Source: Lysobacter firmicutimachus
GTDB lineage: Bacteria; Pseudomonadota; Gammaproteobacteria; Xanthomonadales; Xanthomonadaceae
DNA length: 64,000 nt
Assembly: GCF_037027445.1 (NCBI RefSeq)
Contig: NZ_JBANDL010000002.1
Span: 4,622,001 to 4,686,000, forward strand
Direction of reading: 5' to 3'
Part shown: one piece after another, positions 46,596 through 55,338 of the stretch
Layout: the number at the start of each line of letters is the position of its first letter
Position numbering within the stretch: position 1 is the first letter of the stretch
Notes under the pieces: generated by a model
Seen by the model: only the letters and a program-made list of their open reading frames with translations
Told to the model about the DNA's origin: nothing
The model's database searches: none
Program-made: the position numbers and the translations under genes

Positions 46596-49094
46596 TCAGA
46601 AGCGGTAATCGATCCGCGCGTAGTAGCTGCCGCCGTTCATGCCGAACGGCAGGGTTTCCCAGCCGTACTTGAAGCCCAGCTGCGGGAACGGCGCGCCGCT
46701 GACCTTGTCCCACTTGTCGGGATAGGTGTCGAAGATGTTGTTGCCGCCAACGGTCAGGCTGAGCTGGTCGCTGAACTTGTAGCGCACCGCCAGATCGCCC
46801 AGCCACTTGCCGCCCCAACGCTGCTTGACGCCCGGGGTAAAGCCTTCGCCGGCGACCGAGCCGTAGTAGTTGGCGCGCGCGGTCCATTCCCAGGCGCCGA
46901 CCTCGTACACGCCCTGCAGCACGTGGTGCGAGCGCGGCTGGCCTTCCTCGATCAGGGTCACCTGGGTGTCGTCGAACAGCACGTTCGGCGGCAGGATCGC
47001 CGACTGCGAGCGGCGCGACTTGACTTCGGTCTTGTTGAAGTGGACCAGCGCGGTCAGATTGAGCTTGGAGCCGCCGGCGAACTCGGTGTTGTGGTTGGCG
47101 ACCAGGTCGACGCCGGTGGTGCGGGTGTCGATGGCGTTGGTGAAGAACAGCACCTGGCCGACGCCGATCGGATCGAGGATGGCGCGGATCGGGCAGTTGG
47201 CGTTGTTGGCCGCGCACGGCAGGCCGTTGTTGCCGACCGCCTCGGGCTGGATGTTGCTGGAGAAGATGATCCGGTCGTCGATGTCGATGCGGAACACGTC
47301 CAGGGTCAGCGAGAAGCGGTCGTTGGGCTTGAGCACGAAGCCGACCGATGCGCTCTTGGAGGTTTCTTCCTTGAGCGGCTCGATGCCGAAGGCGCGGGTC
47401 ACCGCGCTGTCCTGGCGCGCGGTCAGGGTGTCGGTCAGCTCGCCGGCGGCGTTGAGGTTGGTCGAACGCTGGCTGTAGAACAGCTGCTGCACGCCCGGCG
47501 CGCGGAAGCCGGTCGATACCGTGCCGCGCACCGCGAACGCGTCGCTGGCGTCAAAGCGCGCCGACAGCTTGCCGGTGGTGGTGTTGCCGAAGTCGGAGTA
47601 GTCCTCGTAGCGGATCGCGCCGCCGAGCAGGAAGCGCTCGGTCAGGTTGGTTTCCAGATCGAGGTAGACGGCGTAGTTGTGGCGGCCGTCGTCGACCGCT
47701 TCGTTCGGCGAGAAGCCCGGGAAGCCCTGCATGCCCGGCTGCGCGGTCTCGCCGGCCTGGCCGAGGATCGGAATCGAGCGGTCGTTGTTGCGGCCGTAGG
47801 TGTAGGTCACCGGCGCGCCGGGGCGGATCTGGTAGTCGTCCTTGCGGTATTCCAGGCCGGTGCCCAGGTACAGCGGGTTGTCGTTGAAGCCCTTGAGCGT
47901 GCCGCGGAAGTCCAGGTTGAAGGTGGTCTGGTCGGCCTGCAGGGTGCCGGTGTCGGCCTTGGTCGGCGAGGCCGCGTAGATGCCGCCGCCCGGCTTGGGC
48001 TCGTACCACCAGCTGACGTTGACCGAGTTGCTCTCTTCGAAGCCGAACTTGCTGCGGCCGCGGTTGATCGAGACGTCCCAGTCCCAGTTGTCGTTGATCG
48101 GCGCCTTGTAGCCGACCGCCAGCGAGTGGTCGTCGACCGTGGTCAGGATGTTGGGCAGGAAGCCGTTCGGGTACAGCGCCGGCACCGTGCGGTTGTCGCC
48201 GGCGCTGCGGAAGAAGCCGGAGGAGTCGCCTTCGCGACGCGACAGGCCGCCGAACCAGTACAGCTCGCCGGTGCCGACCGGCAGGCCGCCGTTGAACCAG
48301 AAGTAGGCGTCGGTCGCGTCGGCGTCGCCCAGGCGCTGGGTCACCCGCGGCGGGTTCACGCGCAGGCTGTCCGGGCCGGCCCGGTTGGTCTCGGCGCGGT
48401 CGCGGTATTCCAGCGACAGATTGAGGTAACCGCCGTCGCCGCCGAGCTTGAAGCCGTGGTTGACCGAGGCCGAGTAGTTCTCGCCGTCGCCGGCGTAGTA
48501 CTGGCCGGCCTGGAACGAGAGCTGGGTCTCCTCGGTCTGCTTCTTGAGGATGATGTTGATCACGCCCGAGATCGCGTCGGAACCGTACTGCGCGGCGGCG
48601 CCGTCGCGCAGCACTTCGATGCGTTCGATCGCCGACAGCGGGATCGCGTTGATGTCGGTGCCGGCCGAGCCGCGGCCGATGGTCTGCTGCACGTTGACCA
48701 GCGCCTGCTGATGGCGGCGCTTGCCGTTGACCAGCACCAGCACTTGGTCGGGACCCAGCGAGCGCAGGGTCGCCGGACGCAGGATGTCGGTGCCGTCGCT
48801 GACGAAGGTGCGGGAGAAATTGAACGAGGGCTCCAGCATCTGCAGGATCTGGCCGATCTCGGTCGCGCCGGTCGCGGTCAGTTCTTCCTGGCCGATCACG
48901 TCCACCGGCGCCGCGGTGTCTTCGGCGGCACGGCCGCGCACGCGCGAACCGGTGACCTGGACCGCATCGAGGGTCGTCGCTTCGCGGCTGGGCGCCGGCG
49001 CAGGGTCCTGGGCGAAAGCGGAAGGGGCCAGCAGGGTGGCGGCCATGGCGGTGGCCACGGCCATGGCCAGACGGTTGCGGTGCGCTACGGACAT
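46596..49094 (-). CDS. TonB-dependent receptor
   Basis: An 832-residue outer-membrane receptor: signal peptide ending APSAFAQ, TonB-box region TTLDAVQVTGSRVRGR, plug with LRSLGPDQVLVLVNGKRRHQ, RIEVLRDGAAAQYGSDAISG, VINIILKKQTEETQ; barrel ending YYARIDYRF. Cys pair in LPCAANNANCPIRAI may form an extracellular disulfide. Ligand unknown. ATG at 49094 follows AAGGAACCCCTTTC; the in-frame extension upstream is not supported. Own terminator follows. Confidence 0.92.
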   Translation of the reverse strand: MSVAHRNRLAMAVATAMAATLLAPSAFAQDPAPAPSREATTLDAVQVTGSRVRGRAAEDTAAPVDVIGQEELTATGATEIGQILQMLEPSFNFSRTFVSDGTDILRPATLRSLGPDQVLVLVNGKRRHQQALVNVQQTIGRGSAGTDINAIPLSAIERIEVLRDGAAAQYGSDAISGVINIILKKQTEETQLSFQAGQYYAGDGENYSASVNHGFKLGGDGGYLNLSLEYRDRAETNRAGPDSLRVNPPRVTQRLGDADATDAYFWFNGGLPVGTGELYWFGGLSRREGDSSGFFRSAGDNRTVPALYPNGFLPNILTTVDDHSLAVGYKAPINDNWDWDVSINRGRSKFGFEESNSVNVSWWYEPKPGGGIYAASPTKADTGTLQADQTTFNLDFRGTLKGFNDNPLYLGTGLEYRKDDYQIRPGAPVTYTYGRNNDRSIPILGQAGETAQPGMQGFPGFSPNEAVDDGRHNYAVYLDLETNLTERFLLGGAIRYEDYSDFGNTTTGKLSARFDASDAFAVRGTVSTGFRAPGVQQLFYSQRSTNLNAAGELTDTLTARQDSAVTRAFGIEPLKEETSKSASVGFVLKPNDRFSLTLDVFRIDIDDRIIFSSNIQPEAVGNNGLPCAANNANCPIRAILDPIGVGQVLFFTNAIDTRTTGVDLVANHNTEFAGGSKLNLTALVHFNKTEVKSRRSQSAILPPNVLFDDTQVTLIEEGQPRSHHVLQGVYEVGAWEWTARANYYGSVAGEGFTPGVKQRWGGKWLGDLAVRYKFSDQLSLTVGGNNIFDTYPDKWDKVSGAPFPQLGFKYGWETLPFGMNGGSYYARIDYRF

Positions 49095-49309
49095 GAAAGG
49101 GGTTCCTTGCGAGGGACGGGCAGGCCGGATCAGCCCGCGGTGGAGCCTCACAAGTTTTTAACCTTTGCGCAAGTCGCCACGTGACCTTGCCGACCTTGGC
49201 ACTGTGACAAGCCTCGCCTTACTGGCGCGAGGCTCATCCATGGTTCAGGGGGATGTGTGCTCTCGACGCACTGAACAGGGAAAACTGCGCAAAACCCGCG
49301 CCACCGCCC

Positions 49310-49717
49310 TTACCCGGCGCGCGGCGCCAGACGGCGGTCCAGGCGCTGCAACCAGCCGGCGATCGGCGTCGCCGCCAGCAACAGGCCGAACAGCGCGCCC
49401 AGGCTGTTGGCGAGCGCATCGACGACGTCGCCGGTACGCGACTGGGTCAGGCCGGCCTGGGCGAACTCCAGCGCCACGCCGAGCGCGATCAGCGCCGCAG
49501 CGGCGACCGCCTGGGCGCGGCGGCGCGCGAACAGCATGCCGGCGTAGACCGACATCGCCGCATAGGCGGAGAAGTGCTCGATCTTGTCGAAGCCGGAGAA
49601 CGGCGTGGGCGGCAAGTCGTGCGCGGGCAGCAAGGTCGCGCCGACCACCGCCAGCACCATCGCCGCGCCCAGCGCGCACCACAGCGCGGGCCGGCGGAAT
49701 TCGCGCAGGACGCTCAC
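49310..49717 (-). CDS. VanZ family protein
   Basis: A 135-residue membrane protein with four predicted helices; DKIEHFSAYAAMSVYAGM and LEFAQAGLTQSRTGDVVDAL are VanZ-type. VanZ confers low-level teicoplanin resistance in enterococci, but most homologues are of unknown function. Its ATG overlaps the stop of the upstream methyltransferase gene (ATGA). The ~215 bp to the TonB receptor hold only a small hairpin (49211-49233). Confidence 0.88.
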   Translation of the reverse strand: MSVLREFRRPALWCALGAAMVLAVVGATLLPAHDLPPTPFSGFDKIEHFSAYAAMSVYAGMLFARRRAQAVAAAALIALGVALEFAQAGLTQSRTGDVVDALANSLGALFGLLLAATPIAGWLQRLDRRLAPRAG

Positions 49718-50898
49718 AGGCGGAAGCTCAGGTCGCCGGCGAGAAAGGCGACGCCGAACTCGACCTCCTTCTCGAAGCCCATCACCTGGAAACGCTCGCC
49801 CATTTCGCTGGGCAGGGTCAGGCGCTTGACCTCATCGAGGCGACGCTGCTTCTCGACCGGATCGGCGATGCGCTCGATCCTTTCCAGCACGCCGGCCAGG
49901 CCATTGCCGAGCAGGAAGCTGGCCTGATTGCAGTAGCCCGCCAGATCGAAGCCAGCGGCCACGCCGGCCTCGACCAGGGCGGTGAAATCGACCGAGGCGG
50001 TGAGGTCCTGCAACCCCGGCCACAGCAGCGGCTCGCCGTGGACGCGATGGCGGTAGTAGGCGCGCAAGGTGCCGTCGGCGCGCTCGGGCGCGTAGTACTC
50101 GCTGCGCGGATAACCGTAGTCGACGAACAACATCGCGCCGCGGCGCAGACCGCCGGACACGGCCTGGATCCAATACGGCAACTGCGGCAGCAGTTCCGAG
50201 CGATAGCCCTCGGCCAGCGGCCGCTCCAGCCGGCGCTCGGCCAGCCGCACGGCGTTGGCGAGGAAATCGTCGGCCGGGCGCAGCGTGCGGGCGAAGCCCT
50301 CGCCGTCGGCGACCACGTACTCCTCGAACACTTCCTCGTTGCGGATCGCGAAACGCGGCGTCGGCAGCGCGTCGATCACTTCGTTGGCGAACAACACGCC
50401 GTCCCACTCGTCGCCGAACGGGCCGTCCGGCCATTCCAGCAAGTCGAACACCGGCGGCACCAAGCGTTCGCGCAGGCGCTCGCGCTGCCGGTGGCGCAGT
50501 TGCGCGCTGGGTTCGAGGATGGCGTAGCGATCGGGCAGCGCGTCGAGTTCGAGCAAGCGCTTGAGCACCACTTCGGCGAACGCGCCGGTGCCGCCGCCCA
50601 ACTCGAGGAACCGCGCCTGCGGACCGATCTGCCGCAGCACCGGCGCCACCGCTTCGGCGACGCAGGCGGCGAACACCGGCCCCAGTTCGGGCGCGGTGAC
50701 GAAATCGCCCTCGGCACCGAACTTGCTCGCGCCGGCGCTGTAGTAGCCCAGACCCGGCGCGTACAAGGCCAGCTCCATGAAGCGCGAGAACGGGATCGCG
50801 CCGCCATGAGCGGCGATCTGCTCATGGATCAGGGCGGACAGGCGCGCGCTGTGCGCCAGCGCATCGGCGTCGGGAGTGGGCAGATCGAAGGAATTCAC
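49714..50898 (-). CDS. MidA/NDUFAF7-like class I SAM-dependent methyltransferase
   Basis: A ~394-residue COG1565 methyltransferase: PFSRFMELALYAPGLGYYSA, GDFVTAPELGPVF, SAM site FLELGGGTGAFAEVVL, ANEVIDALPTPRF, MLFVDYGYPRSEYY. Homologues methylate an arginine of NDUFS2 during complex I assembly in mitochondria; bacterial targets are unknown. Start is uncertain: GTG at 50898 (VNSFDLPTPDAD, used here) or GTG at 50916. The gene is coupled to vanZ by a 4-nt overlap. Confidence 0.9.
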   Translation of the reverse strand: MNSFDLPTPDADALAHSARLSALIHEQIAAHGGAIPFSRFMELALYAPGLGYYSAGASKFGAEGDFVTAPELGPVFAACVAEAVAPVLRQIGPQARFLELGGGTGAFAEVVLKRLLELDALPDRYAILEPSAQLRHRQRERLRERLVPPVFDLLEWPDGPFGDEWDGVLFANEVIDALPTPRFAIRNEEVFEEYVVADGEGFARTLRPADDFLANAVRLAERRLERPLAEGYRSELLPQLPYWIQAVSGGLRRGAMLFVDYGYPRSEYYAPERADGTLRAYYRHRVHGEPLLWPGLQDLTASVDFTALVEAGVAAGFDLAGYCNQASFLLGNGLAGVLERIERIADPVEKQRRLDEVKRLTLPSEMGERFQVMGFEKEVEFGVAFLAGDLSFRL

Positions 50899-50979
50899 GT
50901 GATTCGGGGCGCGCACGGGCGCACGGCAAGCGGGCCGTCAGGATACGGCCCGCGGCCCATCCGCGCGACCGCCGCCCCG

Positions 50980-51142
50980 CTGCAGGAGCGGCGTGAGCCG
51001 CGACAGTCGCAGCGGTTTATATCGGCGCTGCGGCCGCAGACCGGGCAAACGGCGCAATCCGCACGATCCGACTGTCCGGACTGCGGCTAGCGCGCTTTGG
51101 AACGTCTCTTCGGTTCGCCGCGGTTCGCGCCGCCCTTACAGG
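50980..51142. repeat. Long inverted-repeat element
   Basis: Left arm CTGCAGGAGCGGCGTGAGCC, right arm GGTTCGCGCCGCCCTTACAG; inverse copies ~110 bp apart. It lies between the divergently positioned methyltransferase and DUF6159 gene ends. No gene in the interval. Confidence 0.8.
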
Positions 51143-51150
51143 CAGCGCGC

Positions 51151-51981
51151 TCAGCGCCGGACCAGCGCGCTTTCCAGCTGCAGGCCCTCGAAGCCGGCCG
51201 GCAGCTCGCCTTCGTTGGCGTAGCGGTACAACGCGGCCGAATACACTCCGCCGAGCGCGCTCTGGTACACCGCCAGCGCGAGCAGGGCGAGTACGGTCAG
51301 CGCGCCGACCAGTACCGCCAGCGCCGACGACACCAGGCCCAGCAGCCAGGCCAGGCCGAAGCCGGCCAGGCCGGTGCCGACCATGATCGCGGCGAAGGCG
51401 AAGCCGATGCCGACCATGCCGGCGGCGCTTTCGCCCCAGGTGCGCTTGAACAGCGCGACACTGCGCTTGACCGCGTCGACCGGGCCGATGTCCTCGGCCA
51501 CCAGCACCGGCACCACCAGGAAAGTGGCCATGGTCCAGGCCGCGCCGAGCGCGCTGCCGATCAGGCGCACGATGAAGTTGTTGTCGCGATCCTTGAGCGC
51601 CTGCAGGATCATGCCGACGGTCGCGGCGATGGCGGCGTAGCCGGCGATCGAGCCCAGCCGCGCGGTCGCGGCGCGGAAACCGTCGGCCAGGGTCGGGTTG
51701 CCGCCCTCCAGCCGGATCATCGCGCCGCTGACCAGGGCGCAGTTGCAGAAGATGATCACGAAGTACTGGCAGAAATAGAACGCGAACGTCAGCACCGCCG
51801 CGCCGGCGCCGAAGCCGTCGGCGAACGCGTCCATGACCACCACCGGGATCAGGAAGGTGGCCAGCACCACCAGCACGCAGATCGCCGAAATCACCGGGAA
51901 CAGCATCAGCTCCCGATCCGAACGCAACACCGCGGCGCTGGCCTTGACCAGCTCCCAGCTGCGCGAAAGTTTGTCGAACAT
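51151..51981 (-). CDS. DUF6159 family membrane protein
   Basis: A 276-residue protein with about six helices: FDKLSRSWELVKASAAVLRS, DRELMLFPVISAICVLVVLA, GAMIRLEGGNPTLADGFRAA, then AEDIGPVDAVKRSVALFKRT and a glycine-rich helix. I recognise this as the DUF6159 type. Function unknown. ATG at 51981 after GGGGAAG; the extension upstream has no homology. The ~320 bp from 51982 to 52304 hold no gene I can support. Confidence 0.88.
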   Translation of the reverse strand: MFDKLSRSWELVKASAAVLRSDRELMLFPVISAICVLVVLATFLIPVVVMDAFADGFGAGAAVLTFAFYFCQYFVIIFCNCALVSGAMIRLEGGNPTLADGFRAATARLGSIAGYAAIAATVGMILQALKDRDNNFIVRLIGSALGAAWTMATFLVVPVLVAEDIGPVDAVKRSVALFKRTWGESAAGMVGIGFAFAAIMVGTGLAGFGLAWLLGLVSSALAVLVGALTVLALLALAVYQSALGGVYSAALYRYANEGELPAGFEGLQLESALVRR

Positions 51982-52304
51982 CGTTCTTCCCCTACGAATT
52001 CCCCGCCGCATCGTCGAACCTGGCGCGGCGATGCGCAAGAGGGGCCGTCGACGGCCCCGGCAAACGATCGCCTTGCGGGCCGGAGGCACGGCAGCGCGTG
52101 CGGCGGGCCGGCGACCGCAAGGCCGGCCGGGAAGTCGGGATTGCACGCCGGCGCGCCGATGCCGAACGCCGCACCCACGCCCCCCCCCTCATGCGGCCGT
52201 TCGCAAGATCGGCCGAGAACGGAACGGGGCCGCCACGCCGGCGCTGCGCGCGTCGCGCACGGCCGGCTCCGGACCACCCTGCGCGATCGCTCAGCGCACG
52301 CGCC

Positions 52305-52661
52305 TCACGCCGCGCGCGAGCGCTCGATGCGCACTCCCACCCCGCGCGCGCCGCGGATCGCGCTGGGCTTGGTCAGCTTGAGCCGTACCCGGCTCACCCC
52401 GAATTCCTCGATCACGATCGCCGCGACCCGCTCGGCCAGCGTCTCGACCAGACCGAACTGCGACTGCCCCACGTACTGCGCGATACGGTCGCTGATCGCC
52501 TTGTAGTCCAGGGTATCGCCGATCGCGTCGCTGGCCGCCGGCACCCGGTTGTCGAAGTCCATTTCCAGATCGAACACCAGCGGCTGACGGATCTTGCGTT
52601 CCCAATCGTAAATGCCGATCACGGCCTCGAGCTCGAGGCCTTCGATGAAGACGTGGTCCAT
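52305..52661 (-). CDS. folB: Dihydroneopterin aldolase
   Basis: A 118-residue folate-pathway enzyme converting 7,8-dihydroneopterin to 6-hydroxymethyl-7,8-dihydropterin. MDHVFIEGLELEAVIGIYDW is the conserved N-terminus (ELEAVIGIYDWER), FDLEMDFDN, DTLDYKAISDRI, LVETLAERVAAIVI, RVRLKLTKPSAI. ATG at 52661 directly abuts a CCCCG-type repeat arm on the minus strand. Downstream of tsaD on the same strand with one repeat element between. Confidence 0.94.
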   Translation of the reverse strand: MDHVFIEGLELEAVIGIYDWERKIRQPLVFDLEMDFDNRVPAASDAIGDTLDYKAISDRIAQYVGQSQFGLVETLAERVAAIVIEEFGVSRVRLKLTKPSAIRGARGVGVRIERSRAA

Positions 52662-52826
52662 GGGGGCGGGGATTCGGGATTGGGGATTGGGATTGGTAGA
52701 AGCGGGGCCATGGTAGGCGGTGTAGCGGGGATTGGTGATTGAGGATTGGCAAAGGCGGGGAACGGGCAAGGCGCCAGCCATTCGCGGACCCGCTCTTGCC
52801 AATCCCCAATCCCCAATCCCGGCCCC
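52662..52826. repeat. Dispersed GGATTGGGGATTCGGG repeat between tsaD and folB
   Basis: Left arm GGGGATTCGGGATTGGGGAT at ~52668-52690, a middle arm GGGGATTGGTGATTGAGGAT, right arm CCAATCCCCAATCCCCAATC. It fills the tsaD-folB gap exactly: the left end touches the folB ATG (minus strand) and the right end touches the tsaD stop codon. Confidence 0.9.
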
Positions 52827-53849
52827 TCAGACCTCCCGCAATAACGCCATGTCCCAGCGCGGCGTCACCTTGACCGCGGCGTCCTCGTGCTGGCCGGCTT
52901 CCAGGCGCAGTGCGCCGGCGTAGGCGATCATCGCGCCGTTGTCGGTGCAGAAGGCCGGGCGCGGGAAGCAGACCCGGCCGCCGCGCTTTTCCGCCATCGC
53001 CGCCAGCTTGGCGCGCAGGCGGCGGTTGGCGCCGACGCCGCCGGCGACCACCAGGGTGTCGCAGCCGGCCGCGTCGAGGGCGCGCTGGCACTTGATCGCC
53101 AGGGTGTCGACCACCGCGTCTTCGAAGCCGCGGGCGATGTCGGCGCGGGTCTGGTCGCTGCGGTCGCTGTTCTGCCAGGCCAGCAGGACCTGGGTCTTGA
53201 GTCCGCTGAAGCTGAAGTCCAGGCCGGGCCGGTCGGTCATCGGCCGGGCGAACTTGAACCGGCCCGGCACGCCGAGCTCGGCCTGGGCGGCCAATTGCGG
53301 TCCCCCCGGATACGGCAATCCCATCAGCTTGGCGGTCTTGTCGAAGGCCTCGCCGGCAGCGTCGTCCAGGGTCTCGCCGAGCAGGCGGTAGCGGCCGATG
53401 GCGTCGACCGCGACCAGTTGGGTGTGGCCGCCGGACACCAGCAGGGCCACGAACGGCGGTTGCGGCCGGCCCAGCGGGTCGTCCTCCATCAGCGGCGCCA
53501 GCAGGTGGCCTTCCATGTGGTGGATGGCCACCGCCGGCACGTCCAGGGCCCAGGCCAAGGCGCGGGCGACCCCGGCCCCGACCAGCAGGGCGCCGACCAG
53601 GCCCGGGCCGGCGGTGTAGGCCACCCCGTCCAGGTCTTGCGGGCGCAGGTCCGATTCGGCCAGGGTCTGGCGGATCAGCGGCAGCAGCTTGCGCACGTGG
53701 TCGCGACTGGCCAACTCCGGCACCACCCCGCCGTATTCGGCGTGCAGGGCGATCTGGCTGTAGAGGGCATGGGCGCGCAGCCCGGCCCGGGTGTCGTAGA
53801 CGGCGACGCCGGTCTCGTCGCAGCTGGTCTCGATGCCGAGGACCTTCAT
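52827..53849 (-). CDS. tsaD: tRNA N6-adenosine threonylcarbamoyltransferase TsaD
   Basis: A 340-residue Kae1/Gcp protein that transfers threonylcarbamoyl onto A37 of tRNAs reading ANN codons. [19 protein letters not shown], metal ligands in [55 protein letters not shown]. Full length. Divergent from rpsU, as commonly found in Gammaproteobacteria. Confidence 0.97.
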   Translation of the reverse strand: MKVLGIETSCDETGVAVYDTRAGLRAHALYSQIALHAEYGGVVPELASRDHVRKLLPLIRQTLAESDLRPQDLDGVAYTAGPGLVGALLVGAGVARALAWALDVPAVAIHHMEGHLLAPLMEDDPLGRPQPPFVALLVSGGHTQLVAVDAIGRYRLLGETLDDAAGEAFDKTAKLMGLPYPGGPQLAAQAELGVPGRFKFARPMTDRPGLDFSFSGLKTQVLLAWQNSDRSDQTRADIARGFEDAVVDTLAIKCQRALDAAGCDTLVVAGGVGANRRLRAKLAAMAEKRGGRVCFPRPAFCTDNGAMIAYAGALRLEAGQHEDAAVKVTPRWDMALLREV

Positions 53850-53907
53850 CGGAGCACCCCGCCGGCCGCCGTTTTCTGGGAGAATGTCGCGTTCATGGGG
53901 GTGTATG

Positions 53908-53937
53908 TTGCACCTTCCGCAGGACCGTCGCTATAAT
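53908..53937 (+). promoter_or_regulatory. rpsU promoter
   Basis: -35 TTGCAC and -10 TATAAT with 18-nt spacing, followed by a GC-rich leader of ~40 nt ending in AACGAGATAACGT before the ATG. The best sigma-70 promoter in the window. Confidence 0.85.
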
Positions 53938-53985
53938 GCGCGGCTCTCCCGGTCTGCCCGGGCCGGTTCCCTAACGAGATAACGT

Positions 53986-54201
53986 ATGCCCAGCGTCAAA
54001 GTCCGCGAAAACGAGCCTTTCGAATTTGCCCTGCGCCGCTTCAAGCGCACCTGCGAGAAGGCCGGCGTTCTGGCCGAGACCCGCAAGCGCGAGTTCTACG
54101 AAAAGCCGACGCAGGAACGCAAGCGCAAGGCCGCGGCTGCGGTGAAGCGTCAGGCTCGCCGCGCTTCGCGCGACGTTACCAAGCGTCAGCGCCTGTACTG
54201 A
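53986..54201 (+). CDS. rpsU: 30S ribosomal protein S21
   Basis: A 71-residue basic ribosomal protein, normal length: [57 protein letters not shown]. First gene of the macromolecular synthesis cluster; promoter directly upstream and terminator downstream, so much of its message may end at the terminator. Confidence 0.97.
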   Translation: MPSVKVRENEPFEFALRRFKRTCEKAGVLAETRKREFYEKPTQERKRKAAAAVKRQARRASRDVTKRQRLY

Positions 54202-54256
54202 TCGCCCGTTCCGCGCCGCTCGGCCTCGGGTCGATGCGCGCGCGTAGCGAGCAAGA

Positions 54257-54289
54257 AGCCGGCCGCGCCTCGGGCGCCGCCGGCTTTTT
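54257..54289 (+). terminator. Terminator/attenuator after rpsU
   Basis: AGCCGGC pairs with GCCGGCT, followed by TTTTT. Between rpsU and yqeY, as in other rpsU operons where it sets ribosomal protein excess over dnaG message. Confidence 0.75.
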
Positions 54290-54298
54290 GCGTTTCCA

Positions 54299-54395
54299 GC
54301 CGGGATGACGGGATGGGAGAGTCGGGATTCGCAAAGCCCGCAGCCTCCCGTTCCTTCGCCCGCCCCTGCCAATCCCCCATCCCGAATCCCCGCCC
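54299..54395. repeat. Dispersed GGATTCGGG hairpin repeat upstream of yqeY
   Basis: Left arm CCGGGATGACGGGATGGGAG and GTCGGGATTCGC; right arm CAATCCCCCATCCCGAATCC (54370-54389). The right end CCCCGCCC touches the ATG of yqeY. Confidence 0.8.
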
Positions 54396-54842
54396 ATGAG
54401 CCTCAAACAACGCCTCACCGAAGACATGAAGGCCGCGATGAAGAGCGGCGACAAGCAGTCCCTGGGCGTGATCCGCCTGATCAACGCCGCGCTCAAGCAG
54501 AAGGAAGTCGACGAGCGCATCGAGCTGGACGACACCGCGGTGATCGCGGTGCTCGACAAGATGGTCAAGCAGCGCCGCGACTCGGTCAGCCAGTACCAGG
54601 CGGCGGCCCGCGAGGACCTGGCCCAGGTCGAGCGCGACGAAATCACCGTGATCGAACGCTATCTGCCGGCCAAGCTGGGCGAGGCCGAGATCCTGGCCGT
54701 GGTCGACGCGGTCATCGCCGAGGTCGGCGCGAGCGCGCCGGCCGACCTGGGCAAGCTGATGGGCCCGCTCAAGGCCAAGCTGGCCGGCAAGGCCGACATG
54801 GGCCAGGTTTCCGCCCTGGCCAAGCAGCGCCTGGCCGGCTGA
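54396..54842 (+). CDS. yqeY: GatB/YqeY domain-containing protein
   Basis: A 148-residue YqeY-type protein: MSLKQRLTEDMKAAMKSGDK, LGVIRLINAALKQKEVDERI, VSQYQAAAREDLAQVERDEI, YLPAKLGEAEILAVVDAVIA. The domain is shared with the tail domain of GatB amidotransferases and probably contacts tRNA; role unknown. Usual gene between rpsU and dnaG. Start is unambiguous. A repeat arm, not a Shine-Dalgarno, lies before the ATG. Confidence 0.93.
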   Translation: MSLKQRLTEDMKAAMKSGDKQSLGVIRLINAALKQKEVDERIELDDTAVIAVLDKMVKQRRDSVSQYQAAAREDLAQVERDEITVIERYLPAKLGEAEILAVVDAVIAEVGASAPADLGKLMGPLKAKLAGKADMGQVSALAKQRLAG

Positions 54843-54963
54843 GCAGCCGTCGCCGCACAACCCGCCGCGCCTTCGCGCGCGGCCGCAGGACCCGGACGCC
54901 GCCCACGGCGGCGTCCTTCACCGGCCACGAGCGATTCTCTGGCCGCACATCAGGAGGTGTCCC

Positions 54964-55240
54964 ATGAAACTGCGCCATCGCGCCCGCCCCGACTGCTTTC
55001 GAGACCGCGCCCGCGGTTGAGCTCACCCGCAAGCGTCGCCAGGGCTATCCCTCCGAAACTCAGGTCGGCCGCGGCCGCCGCTTCGTCCACGGCGACAAGG
55101 AACTGGTCGAGAAGCTGGGCCGCAACGACCTCTGCCCCTGCGGTTCGGCACGGAGGTTCAAGAGAATTGCTGTCTGCACAGCGGTCGTCACGACGGCGTC
55201 GGCCGTCACGACTACCATCGCGACCGCCGCTGCGACTGAA
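54964..55240 (+). pseudogene. Frame-disrupted SEC-C (zinc) motif protein
   Basis: AGGAGGT (54952-54958) precedes ATG 54964, an excellent ribosome-binding site, but the ATG frame stops after 18 codons (TGA 55018). A +1-shifted frame reads [20 protein letters not shown], then [13 protein letters not shown], the SEC-C metal-binding motif. The matching end NCCLHSG occurs only after another shift (near 55160), ending at TGA 55238. Two frameshifts are thus needed; other family members are continuous. Probably a decayed gene, or less likely two sequencing errors or frameshifting. Confidence 0.7.
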
Positions 55241-55338
55241 CGCGGCGCAGGCACGCGCCTGAGCATCGCCGCCACGCCCGCCTGAGCCGACCCCGGCATA
55301 CTGAGGGCGACGCCGCACGCGTCGCCCTCTTCGGCCGC

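Noticed and set aside
49211..49233. Hairpin after vanZ as an intrinsic terminator
   Set aside because: The 7-bp stem has no T-run on the minus strand; too weak to call.
51982..52304. Gene in the ~320 bp between DUF6159 and folB
   Set aside because: Short frames exist in several phases but none has a family-like sequence or a ribosome-binding site.
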